A DNA stretch of 64,000 bases. Origin: JAHRAW01 sp965249835. GTDB taxonomy: Bacteria; Pseudomonadota; Gammaproteobacteria; Arenicellales; Poriferihabitantaceae. Positions 51,026-59,051 of this stretch are shown here, piece after piece (positions within the stretch are counted from its first letter, which is position 1; every line of letters begins with the position of its first letter). The position numbers and the translations under genes were made by a program. The DNA lies in the NCBI GenBank assembly GCA_965249835.1, contig CBDFMY010000003.1:1612001-1676000 (forward strand), in the 5' to 3' direction. Under the pieces are notes generated by a model. The model searched no databases. It was not told the DNA's origin and worked only from the letters and a program-made list of their open reading frames with translations.

Positions 51026-52693
51026 ATGTCAGACATAGAAATCGCGCAAAACGCGCCCATCAAACCGATTACAGAAATCGCCGCCAAACTGGATATTCCG
51101 GTCACTGCGCTGGTGCCGTTTGGTCATACCAAAGCCAAAGTCGGGTTGGATTTTATCGATACCCTCGGCGCACGACCGGACGGCAAGTTAATTCTGGTGA
51201 CTGCCATTACGCCGACTCCGGCCGGCGAGGGCAAGACCACAACTTCGGTGGGGCTGACCGACGGCTTGAATTTGCTCGGCAAAAAAGCCATGGTGTGTTT
51301 GCGCGAGCCGTCTCTCGGTCCGTGTTTCGGTATGAAGGGCGGCGCCGCCGGCGGTGGTTACGCGCAGGTGATTCCGATGGAAGACATCAACCTGCATTTC
51401 ACCGGCGATTTTCACGCAATTACTTCGGCGCACAGTTTGCTGTCGGCGCTCATCGACAATCATATTTATTGGGGCAACCAAGCGGGAATCGACACGCGTC
51501 GGGTGGCGTGGCGTCGAGTGGTGGACATGAACGACCGTGCGTTGCGCAACATCACAAGTTCGCTTGGCGGCATCGCCAACGGTTATCCGCGCGAAGACGG
51601 GTTTGACATCACCGTGGCTTCGGAAGTGATGGCGATTTTTTGTCTGGCAAGCGATGCCAAAGATTTGGAACGCCGCCTCGGGCAAATCGTCATCGGCTAT
51701 ACCCGCGAGCGCACGCCGGTTCGTGCCGAAGCGGTGAACGCGCCCGGACCCATGACGGTTTTACTCAAAGATGCCATCGCGCCGAATCTGGTGCAGACTC
51801 TGGAGCATAATCCCGCATTCATTCACGGCGGTCCGTTCGCCAACATCGCCCACGGTTGCAATTCGGTAATCGCCACGCGTGCGGCGATGAAACTCGCCGA
51901 TTATGTGGTCACCGAAGCCGGTTTCGGTGCCGACCTCGGCGCGGAAAAATTCTTTGATATCAAATGTCGCAGTGCCGACCTCGCGCCGGATGCGGCGGTG
52001 CTGGTCGCCACTGTGCGCGCGTTGAAAATGCACGGCGGCGTCTCCAAAGAAAATCTCGGCAAGGAAAATGTGCAGGCGGTCACCGATGGCTGCGTGAATC
52101 TTGCGCGTCACATCGAAAACATCAAGTCCTTCGGCTTGCCGGTGGTGGTGGCGGTCAATCGTTTCAGTGCCGACACCGATGCCGAAATGGCGGCGGTGCG
52201 GGAGTTGGCGGCGAGTTATGGCGTGCCGGCGATCGATGCCGACCACTGGGCAAAAGGCGGTGCCGGCACCACCGAACTCGCGCAAGAAGTGGCGAAGGTC
52301 GCGGACAGCGGCATCGCTAAATTCGCGCCGATTTATGCCGATGACTTGCCGCTGTGGGACAAGATCAAAACCGTGGCGACAAAAATTTATCGCGCCGATG
52401 ACATTACCGCCGAGCAAAAAACTCGCAATCAAATTCAGGACTTGCAGGACGGCGGGTTCGGCAACTTACCGGTGTGCATCGCCAAAACTCAGTATAGTTT
52501 TTCCACCGACCCAAACGCAAAAGGCGCGCCCAGCGGACATGTTCTTCCGCTTCGTGAAGTGCGGTTGTCGGCTGGTGCGGGATTTGTTGTGGTGGTGTGC
52601 GGCGACATCATGACCATGCCCGGCTTGCCGCGAGTCCCTTCGGCTAATCACATTCGTTTGAATGACAAAGGCGAAGTGGAAGGTTTGTTTTAA
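51026..52693 (+). CDS. fhs: Formate-tetrahydrofolate ligase
   Basis: The 555-residue enzyme makes 10-formyl-THF from formate, ATP and THF. The P-loop is seen in 'TPTPAGEGKTTT' (63-74). Other family segments are 'REPSLGPCFGMKGGAAGGGY', 'HFTGDFHAITSAHSLL' and 'VTEAGFGADLGAEKFFDIKC'. It is of normal length and intact. Formate and C1 units released from demethylation pathways nearby could enter the folate pool here. It lies 69 bp after the ankyrin gene on the same strand. Confidence 0.97.
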   Translation: MSDIEIAQNAPIKPITEIAAKLDIPVTALVPFGHTKAKVGLDFIDTLGARPDGKLILVTAITPTPAGEGKTTTSVGLTDGLNLLGKKAMVCLREPSLGPCFGMKGGAAGGGYAQVIPMEDINLHFTGDFHAITSAHSLLSALIDNHIYWGNQAGIDTRRVAWRRVVDMNDRALRNITSSLGGIANGYPREDGFDITVASEVMAIFCLASDAKDLERRLGQIVIGYTRERTPVRAEAVNAPGPMTVLLKDAIAPNLVQTLEHNPAFIHGGPFANIAHGCNSVIATRAAMKLADYVVTEAGFGADLGAEKFFDIKCRSADLAPDAAVLVATVRALKMHGGVSKENLGKENVQAVTDGCVNLARHIENIKSFGLPVVVAVNRFSADTDAEMAAVRELAASYGVPAIDADHWAKGGAGTTELAQEVAKVADSGIAKFAPIYADDLPLWDKIKTVATKIYRADDITAEQKTRNQIQDLQDGGFGNLPVCIAKTQYSFSTDPNAKGAPSGHVLPLREVRLSAGAGFVVVVCGDIMTMPGLPRVPSANHIRLNDKGEVEGLF

Positions 52694-52700
52694 CTTCCGC

Positions 52701-53465
52701 TTACTGTTCGAACAAACTACCAAAGCCGTCAACTTCAAAGGGGCGTTTCAACAATTTCAATGCGTGCCAAAGGATCGCCTGATTGCTGGTAATCACTGGC
52801 TTGTTGATTTTTTCTTCGATTCTTTCGACTACTTGCGCGGCACGCAATGCGGTGCATGAAATGAAAAGAAGATCGGCATCTTTGTCGCAGGCAGCGCAAG
52901 CGGCGGCGAAAATAGATTCGTGCGTGACACCGGTCATGTCGGTGTCGTTCACAATATCAAAGCCGTGAATGTTGATTACTGTTATGTCGCGGGATTGGAA
53001 AAACCCGACCAGTTCACGGTTGACCGGCTCGACATATGGCGTCAGGATTGAGATTTTTTTCGCGGAAAAACACGCCAGCGCGGCCAGTGCCGCGGTGACC
53101 GGCGTGGTACAGGGCAGGTCGCCCAAGTCGCTTCGTCCGGCGCGTAACAAGCGCATTACTTCCGCCTCGCCGATTACCGCCGTTCCTGAAGTGCAAGCGT
53201 AAATCAATACATCAAGCGCAACCCCCGGCAATAGGTCGTTGGCGGCGCGGGTGATGTCCGGTGCCATGGCAAGCAAGTTTTCTTTGGTCACCGGATTACG
53301 ATTGCTTACGCGATTGGTAAAAATTTCCACGCCATCGGGTGCCATCCGTCTCAGGTCGGCTTCGCTGTTGACATCGGTCGCCAACGCAACCAAACCGATG
53401 CGGCCATTCGCTCCGATTTCCTCCGGCGGCTCGGAACGGGAGATTTTTTGGTAGTGGGTTTGCAT
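52701..53465 (-). CDS. Asp/Glu racemase-superfamily protein (maleate isomerase / AMDase / EutA-like)
   Basis: The protein of about 254 residues belongs to the arylmalonate decarboxylase / maleate cis-trans isomerase family. The two catalytic Cys regions are visible as 'LIYACTSGTAVIGE' and 'LLFISCTALRAAQV'. Other family parts are 'GLVALATDVNSEADLRRMAP' and 'KISILTPYVEPVNRELVGFF'. The EutA protein of ectoine use is in the same family, so an osmolyte-related role is possible but not shown. The start is ATG 53463-53465; a longer start at 53498 would overlap the upstream gene by 16 bp. Confidence 0.8.
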   Translation of the reverse strand: MQTHYQKISRSEPPEEIGANGRIGLVALATDVNSEADLRRMAPDGVEIFTNRVSNRNPVTKENLLAMAPDITRAANDLLPGVALDVLIYACTSGTAVIGEAEVMRLLRAGRSDLGDLPCTTPVTAALAALACFSAKKISILTPYVEPVNRELVGFFQSRDITVINIHGFDIVNDTDMTGVTHESIFAAACAACDKDADLLFISCTALRAAQVVERIEEKINKPVITSNQAILWHALKLLKRPFEVDGFGSLFEQ

Positions 53466-53482
53466 GGATTCAAGCCATCGTA

Positions 53483-54790
53483 TCAGATATGCGCCCAATT
53501 CCCTTCGGTGTTCAAATATTCGTTGCCATCGTTGCGGTAAAAACTTTTCTCGGTGCTGGTTTGTAACACGCGCAACATGTGCGGCAATGGTGTTTTGGTT
53601 TTTTCCAGCAACGCGATTAACCGCTCGGCACCGAGTTGGTCGATCATTTCAAACGGTCCGTGTTGCCAGTTGAATCCCCATCGCATGGCGCGGTCGAGGT
53701 TGACGATGTCGTTCGCGATTTCCGGCACGCGGTCGGCGGCATAGCACAATGTGGTAACCAGCAAATCCCGAACAAAGCGGCTGTTGGCGCTGTCGCCGGC
53801 GAACAACCGGCCCAAAGTTTGTTCGTTTTCCGGCAACGCAACGCGTTCCACTGCGCGCCAACTATCGCCGTCCAGATCGAAAACTTGCATGGTTTTGTTA
53901 CCGTCATCGTGGCGCGTGAGTTTATAAAACCCGCCGCCGGTTTTGCGACCGAGTTGGCCGCGGTCATGGAGTCGTTGCACATGATCGGTGAAGGCAACAA
54001 ACTTTCGTCCGGCATCATCCGCCGGCAAGTTGGCGGTCAAGTTTTTACCGACGTTATGCATAACATCCAGACCGATGAGATCGATGAGCCCATACAAGCC
54101 GGTGGCCGGCAGCCCCAGCGGTGCGGAAGTCAGGGCATCCACGGTTTCAATATTCAAGCCGTCCTCGCGCATGGCTTTTTCCGCCAGATGCAAGCCGGCC
54201 AGCATCCAAAAGCAACCGATGCGATTGCCGATGAAGTTGACCGTGTCTTTGGCGTGCACCACGCCTTTGCCCAAGCGTGCAGCGAGGAAGTCGGTCAGGG
54301 TGGCGATGGTTTCGCTGCGAGTGTGTTCGCCGGGCACCAGTTCCACCAGTTTCATCAAATGCGCCGGATTGAAAAAATGCGTAACCGCGATGTCCTGCTG
54401 CAATCGTTGCGGCATGTCGACGTAAATGCTTTTGAGCGGAATGCCGGAAGTGTTGGTGGTAACGATCGAGCCGTTTGCGCGCACCGCTTCCACGCGAGAA
54501 AATAGTTCCCGTTTGATTTCCAGATTCTCGATGATGGCTTCGCAAATCCACTGGCACCGGGCAATTTTGTCGAGGTCTTCGGCGAATGATCCGGTCTCTA
54601 TGTTGTCCGGCAACGCCGCGCTCGCCACCGCCGGTGCGCGTCCTGCTGCGAGTTTTTCTTTTGCCGCATCGCAGGCGGATTTTTCCACATCAAGCAGTAA
54701 CACGTTAAGGTTTGCGCTGGCGCAAACGCCGGCGATGCCGCTACCCATTACCCCGGCGCCGAGCACCGCAACTTGTTTGATTTCAGTCAT
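53483..54790 (-). CDS. 3-hydroxyacyl-CoA dehydrogenase (NAD-binding and C-terminal domains only)
   Basis: The 435-residue protein starts with the NAD-binding motif 'VAVLGAGVMGSGIAGVCASA'. It continues with 'VTHFFNPAHLMKLVELVPG' (the catalytic His region), 'DTVNFIGNRIG' and the 3HCDH C-terminal domain. Many proteins of this type carry a further enoyl-CoA hydratase domain and are near 780 residues. Here that domain is absent and the sequence ends cleanly with 'NTEGNWAHI', so it may be a natural short form or a shortened gene. It would oxidise a 3-hydroxyacyl-CoA made in the pathway of the adjacent acyl-CoA ligase. Confidence 0.87.
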   Translation of the reverse strand: MTEIKQVAVLGAGVMGSGIAGVCASANLNVLLLDVEKSACDAAKEKLAAGRAPAVASAALPDNIETGSFAEDLDKIARCQWICEAIIENLEIKRELFSRVEAVRANGSIVTTNTSGIPLKSIYVDMPQRLQQDIAVTHFFNPAHLMKLVELVPGEHTRSETIATLTDFLAARLGKGVVHAKDTVNFIGNRIGCFWMLAGLHLAEKAMREDGLNIETVDALTSAPLGLPATGLYGLIDLIGLDVMHNVGKNLTANLPADDAGRKFVAFTDHVQRLHDRGQLGRKTGGGFYKLTRHDDGNKTMQVFDLDGDSWRAVERVALPENEQTLGRLFAGDSANSRFVRDLLVTTLCYAADRVPEIANDIVNLDRAMRWGFNWQHGPFEMIDQLGAERLIALLEKTKTPLPHMLRVLQTSTEKSFYRNDGNEYLNTEGNWAHI

Positions 54791-54830
54791 GTCAATCTCG
54801 TCAGAAGTGAGAAGAAAAAAATAACTATGT

Positions 54831-56480
54831 TTATACCGCGCCTTCGCGCACCATTTCGCGCAGTTTGAATTTCTGGATTTTACCGGTTGAGGTCTTGGGT
54901 AACTCCATAAAAATCACATGTTTTGGTCGTTTATATCCGCTTAAATGCTCCCGGCAGAATTCAATTATTTCATCTTGCGTGGCGGATTCGCCAACTTGCA
55001 ACTCAATAAACGCGCACGGCGTCTCGCCCCATTTTTCATCGGGCTTGGCGACCACTGCCGCGGCCGCTACTTTGGGGTGTCGATATAATACCGATTCCAC
55101 TTCTATGGAGGAAATATTTTCGCCACCGGAGATGATGATGTCTTTCAGGCGATCTTTGATTTCGATGTAGCCGTCGGTGTGCACCACCGCCAGGTCGCCG
55201 CTGTGGAACCAGCCGTCCTTGAACGCGGCGGCGGTTGCTTCGGGATTTTTGTAATAACCTTTCATGGTGGTGTTGCCGCGCAATACGATCTCGCCCATGG
55301 TCTCGCCATCGGCCGGCACCGGCGCGAAGTTTTCCACCGAATATACGCGCGCCGCTTCCATCATCGGCAAGCGCACACCCTGACGTGACTTAAGTTCGGC
55401 TTGAGTTTCCATGCCCAATTCTCGCCACGCATCCTGCCAGTCGCAATACATCACATGGCCGTAAGTTTCGGTCAAGCCATAGACATGAGTAACATTAAAA
55501 CCGAGGCGTTCGATTTTCTCCAGCACCTTGCTCGGCGGCGGCGCGCCGGCCGTCATCACTTGCACCACATGGTCGATGTGTTGCATGACGCGTTGTGTTT
55601 GCGGCGGCGCATCGGCCAGCATGGCGAGGATAATCGGCGCCGCGCCGAAGTGGGTGATTTGATGTTGCTTGATGGCGTCAAAAATCAGGTCTGCGCGAAT
55701 CAGTCGATTGCACACGATGGTTCCGCCCATCACCGTCATGGTCCACACATGCCCCCAGCCGTTGCAGTGGAACATGGGTACGGTATACAAATAGCGCGGG
55801 TGTTTGGGAATTTGCCACGCGGCGATAGTGCCCATGGCCATCAAATACGCGCCGCGATGATGATAGACCACGCCCTTGGGGCGACCGCTGGTGCCGGAAG
55901 TGTAGTTCAAGGTCAGCGCGTTCCATTCGGATTTGGGGTAGCCCCAATCCGCGTTCGGGGCGCCACCGGCGAGCAATTCCTCGTAGTTCATGTCGCCCAG
56001 TGTTTCGCCGCTTCCTTGCGGCGGTTCGGCCTGAGTGTCGATGATGTCGATGACCACCGGCGGCGTTTTTAATTGCGACAACGCATGCTTGACCACAGCC
56101 GAGAAATGGCTGTCGGTAATCAGCACGCGGCAATCACTGTGTTGCAGAATATACGCCACCGTATCCGCATCCAGTCGCATGTTGATGGCGTTCAGCACGC
56201 CGCCGGACATGGCGACACCGTAGTGTGCCTCCACCAGTTCCGGCGTGTTGGCAGCCATCATGGACACGGTGGTGCCGGTGCTAACACCGAGTTGATTCAA
56301 AGCCGATGCCAGTTGTTTACAACGCTGCGCGAGCTGTTTCCAGGTGTATTGCCGTTGCTGATAAATCACGCCGGGATGTTCGGGGTAGGTGTCGGCGGCT
56401 CGGTTCAAAAAAGAAATCGGCGAAAGTTCAACGAAGTTGAGTCCGCTGAGCGGCGGCAAGTTGTGATAATTTTTTTGCAT
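54831..56480 (-). CDS. Acyl-CoA synthetase, DmdB-like AMP-binding enzyme
   Basis: The 549-residue adenylate-forming ligase has the AMP motif 'LNYTSGTSGRPKGVVYHHRG', 'VYGLTETYGH', 'GWFHSGDLAVVHTDGYIEIKD' and the final catalytic Lys in 'PKTSTGKIQKFKLREM'. The segment 'MMAANTPELVEAHYGVAMSG' with 'LNAINMRLDADTVAYIL' is typical of the short- and medium-chain group that includes DmdB, the 3-methylthiopropionyl-CoA ligase of DMSP breakdown. It could activate 3-methylthiopropionate or another short acid. dmdA, dmdC and dmdD are not in the window. It is 40 bp upstream of the hydroxyacyl-CoA dehydrogenase gene. Confidence 0.87.
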   Translation of the reverse strand: MQKNYHNLPPLSGLNFVELSPISFLNRAADTYPEHPGVIYQQRQYTWKQLAQRCKQLASALNQLGVSTGTTVSMMAANTPELVEAHYGVAMSGGVLNAINMRLDADTVAYILQHSDCRVLITDSHFSAVVKHALSQLKTPPVVIDIIDTQAEPPQGSGETLGDMNYEELLAGGAPNADWGYPKSEWNALTLNYTSGTSGRPKGVVYHHRGAYLMAMGTIAAWQIPKHPRYLYTVPMFHCNGWGHVWTMTVMGGTIVCNRLIRADLIFDAIKQHQITHFGAAPIILAMLADAPPQTQRVMQHIDHVVQVMTAGAPPPSKVLEKIERLGFNVTHVYGLTETYGHVMYCDWQDAWRELGMETQAELKSRQGVRLPMMEAARVYSVENFAPVPADGETMGEIVLRGNTTMKGYYKNPEATAAAFKDGWFHSGDLAVVHTDGYIEIKDRLKDIIISGGENISSIEVESVLYRHPKVAAAAVVAKPDEKWGETPCAFIELQVGESATQDEIIEFCREHLSGYKRPKHVIFMELPKTSTGKIQKFKLREMVREGAV

Positions 56481-56522
56481 GACGGAAGAGGCGTTACGAT
56501 CGAATGGTAGTCGCGTTTAGTT

Positions 56523-57014
56523 TCAATTAGCGGGTCGGGAAGAGTCGCGCGCGGAGAGCAGTTGTTCAAATACCTTGTAGTGGGTTTCCACCATTCCCAA
56601 CGCCGCGTAAGTTTTTTGCGCGACATGGTTGTCGCGTTCCACATACAAGCGAAAACCGCGCACCCGTTTATCTTGCGCCGCCAGTTGTTTTATATGCGCA
56701 TACAATAGTCGGTATAGCCCGCGGCGACGCCATTCGCGGATCACGTATACGCTTTGAATCCACCACAACTCGCCGTCCCGCCAATCGCTCCATTCCGTGG
56801 TAATCATCAGCGACGCCACCAATTCCCCGCGCACTTCCGCCACCACATAAAATCCGCGCGCCGGTTTTTCGAACACTGCTTTTACGCCGCTTAGAATTAC
56901 CGTTGGTGACAATTCCAGATTTTCGGTTTCCCATGCCATGTTGCGATTGAAGTCGGCGAGGATGTGTGCGTCTTCAATGGTGGCGCATCGAACAGTGATT
57001 TGGTCTTCGTGCAT
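56523..57014 (-). CDS. GNAT-family N-acetyltransferase
   Basis: The 163-residue protein has the GNAT fold: an N-terminal 'ITVRCATIEDAHILADFNR', the central strand 'GELWWIQSVYVIREWRRRGL' with the acetyl-CoA pyrophosphate loop (R-x-x-G/A type, REWRRRGLYR), and a C-terminal 'LYVERDNHVAQKTYAALGM'. It would acetylate an amine; the substrate is unknown. The start chosen is ATG 57012-57014; the upstream open frame has no similarity and overlaps the AEC fragment. Confidence 0.88.
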   Translation of the reverse strand: MHEDQITVRCATIEDAHILADFNRNMAWETENLELSPTVILSGVKAVFEKPARGFYVVAEVRGELVASLMITTEWSDWRDGELWWIQSVYVIREWRRRGLYRLLYAHIKQLAAQDKRVRGFRLYVERDNHVAQKTYAALGMVETHYKVFEQLLSARDSSRPAN

Positions 57015-57045
57015 GGTACCAACTAGTAAAGGATGTCTCGGTCGG

Positions 57046-57321
57046 TTAACGCAATCCGTATAAGTCGATGAAATACAAAAGCACCGGAATGGATAACAGT
57101 GAAAAAGTGGTAGACAAAAAAACCGCGGTGGTCGCCATCGCTTGCGCGGTCTGATAGCGTTCGGCAAAAATAAAAATATTCACGCCGACTGGTTGCGCCG
57201 CCAGCAAGGTGGCGACGACTGCCCACAACGGGTCAATGTCAAACACATAACGGCAACTGACCCACACCATCAGCGGGAACGCCACGCACTTGGCGAGGAT
57301 GATCACGCAGGTTTGTTTCAT
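57046..57321 (-). pseudogene. AEC-family permease, C-terminal fragment joined to IS30 start codon
   Basis: Ninety-one codons remain of a permease that is normally about 300 residues. The membrane segments 'WAVVATLLAAQPVGVNIFIF' and 'AERYQTAQAMATTAVFLS' match the C-terminal half of auxin efflux carrier (AEC) family proteins. The start ATGAAAC is exactly the start of the IS30 transposase gene, and the IS30 end lies immediately upstream. The fragment could still be translated from the IS30 signals but would probably not work as a transporter. Confidence 0.82.
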
Positions 57322-57416
57322 ATGGCAACTCCTTATATTGATTCGGGAAAATCAAGATGCTACCGCATCTCACCTTTCCTTCATCGGTGAAGTTGCACTT
57401 AAGAGTTGAATCCAAG
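57315..57416 (-). mobile_element. IS30 right-end remnant
   Basis: This 102-bp piece matches 1365-1466 with only a few substitutions, covering the transposase start ATGAAAC, its upstream region and the 25-bp inverted repeat (57392-57416). The rest of the element is gone. The deletion removed the IS and the 5' part of the AEC gene together. Confidence 0.92.
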
Positions 57417-57441
57417 GCATCATACAAATCCGGCCCTGCGC

Positions 57442-58275
57442 TTACTTCTCCGCAATGATATATACAATCCAACTGGGATCATCTTCGCCTTGTTCGGTGG
57501 GGAAGTATTCGTCGTTTCCTTCGCCGGTTTCCTCATCGGTGCCTTCCCAGTAAACCGTGGAGCGTGCGAAGCCGGCTTCTTCCAGCAGATTACGAATTTC
57601 CGATAGCGTCCACATCCGCCATTCATAGGTAAATGCTTTTTTCATTCTGGAGCCGTCGCGGAATTTGAAATGGATGTGGCACTTCATCTCAAAGTTGATG
57701 GGATTGAATGTGGCTTGATCCCAAAAATAGGTGAAGTCATCCAGTTTGGTTTTCTCCTTGATCGAGCGCCACGATTTATGTCCGCCGAAGCCGTCCATCA
57801 TCAAAATACCGTCGTCCGCAAGACTGGCGTGGGCGGCGACAAAATAAGCACGTAATTGATCTCGTGTCTTAAAAATCTGGTAACTGAAATTCATCGCCAG
57901 AATAATATCCGCCGGCGGCTGATGCGGCTCCAGCACATTTTGTTGCACTAACTTCACTCGCGTTTGTTGTTTGGTTTTCAGTTTGGCGAGGTTATTCTTG
58001 CGTCCCCAGTCCAGCACTTCGGTATCCAAATCAAGCCCGGTGGCGGTGTTGGTGGGTCGTCGCCGCACCCATTCGCAACTGGTGTTGCCGGTGCCGCAAA
58101 AATCTTCCCGCAGTTTGGTGGCGTGGCGGCCACGGATTTCCTGGTAGGTTTTGTCCACCATATCGATTTCAGATTCCACGCATTGCACCGCCAACTGATA
58201 CAACTCGTGTCGGTCGGCGGTGTCGGCGATGCTTTTTCCGCCCTGGCGTTTTCGGTATTTATGTTTGCGGCCCAT
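57442..58275 (-). CDS. Class I SAM-dependent methyltransferase, unknown substrate
   Basis: The 277-residue protein has an unusual N-terminal basic start (MGRKHKYRKRQGGKSIADTA), then a SAM-binding region with 'LREDFCGTGNTSCEW' as motif I and 'ATGLDLDTEVLDW' as the acidic motif II. The post-motif 'ADIILAMNFSYQIF' gives the motif IV position. The C-terminal part is acidic (EGTDEETGEGNDEYFPTEQG). The substrate cannot be told. It is encoded next to, and divergent from, the SixA-like gene. Confidence 0.82.
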   Translation of the reverse strand: MGRKHKYRKRQGGKSIADTADRHELYQLAVQCVESEIDMVDKTYQEIRGRHATKLREDFCGTGNTSCEWVRRRPTNTATGLDLDTEVLDWGRKNNLAKLKTKQQTRVKLVQQNVLEPHQPPADIILAMNFSYQIFKTRDQLRAYFVAAHASLADDGILMMDGFGGHKSWRSIKEKTKLDDFTYFWDQATFNPINFEMKCHIHFKFRDGSRMKKAFTYEWRMWTLSEIRNLLEEAGFARSTVYWEGTDEETGEGNDEYFPTEQGEDDPSWIVYIIAEK

Positions 58276-58334
58276 GTGAATTTTTTTTTGTTGGGGAGTA
58301 GAATGGCGGCGTATTCTACTACTTTGCGTTGATT

Positions 58335-58868
58335 ATGGCGAACAAACAACTATTGCTGTTGCGACATGCCAAATCCGACTGGAACACCGCCGTTGGCGAT
58401 TTCGATCGGCCATTGAACGCACGCGGAAGGCGAGACGCGCCGCAAATGGGGAGATGGCTGGCTGCAAGCCACTACTTGCCGGATCGCATCATCGCATCGC
58501 CATCGGTGCGCACCACCGAAACCGTTGAGTTGGTTTGCGTTGCATTGGCTGCATTGATGAAACAAACCGCTGACTCAGAAGAAAGTGAGATCGACCAGGT
58601 AATTTACGACCAGCGGTTGTATCACGGCGGCGCAACGCAAATCTGCGCGATTGCCGAGCAGCAACTCCGGCACCTCGAGTGCGTGCTGGTGGTCGCCCAC
58701 AATCCGGCAATGGAACAAGCCCTGCTGGCGTATTGCCCGGCCGCCGAGCCCTTTGCCGACGGCAAATTCATGCCCACCTGCGCGCTGGCGGTGATTGAAT
58801 TTGAAGGCGACACCGCGGACACTGCCGGCGGAAAACTGCGGGCACTGATGCGACCATCGGAACTATAG
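58335..58868 (+). CDS. SixA-like histidine phosphatase
   Basis: The 177-residue protein is in the histidine phosphatase superfamily. The catalytic motif is L-R-H-A (LLLLRHAKSDWNTAV), followed by 'RPLNARGRRDAPQMGRWLAA' and 'ASPSVRTTETVEL' with the second Arg, and a C-terminal His in 'LVVAHNPAMEQALLAY'. SixA-type enzymes dephosphorylate phosphohistidine on proteins. The start is ATG 58335. It is 183 bp upstream of recA. Confidence 0.88.
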   Translation: MANKQLLLLRHAKSDWNTAVGDFDRPLNARGRRDAPQMGRWLAASHYLPDRIIASPSVRTTETVELVCVALAALMKQTADSEESEIDQVIYDQRLYHGGATQICAIAEQQLRHLECVLVVAHNPAMEQALLAYCPAAEPFADGKFMPTCALAVIEFEGDTADTAGGKLRALMRPSEL

Positions 58869-58908
58869 GGGACCGGGGTTGCGGAAAACCCGGCAAAAAG
58901 GCGCTCCC

Positions 58909-58941
58909 GGTTAATTCAACCCGGGTTAATTTCAGTATAAT
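58909..58941 (+). promoter_or_regulatory. Putative recA promoter region with AACCCGGGTT palindrome
   Basis: A TATAAT hexamer lies at 58936-58941. The perfect palindrome AACCCGGGTT lies at 58918-58927, flanked by TTAATT on both sides. A weak -35 such as TTCAAC (58915-58920) would be 15 bp away. No CTGT-N8-ACAG LexA box is visible between 58869 and 59051. The call is based on inspection only. Confidence 0.35.
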
Positions 58942-59051
58942 GCCGCAAAATGCAGCGCGCCCGGCCTTTCTATGGGCCCTTTTATGGGATAATCTCGGGC
59001 GCAATGGATTCACTCATTCACATCAACTACTAACCATAGGAAATCAATAAA

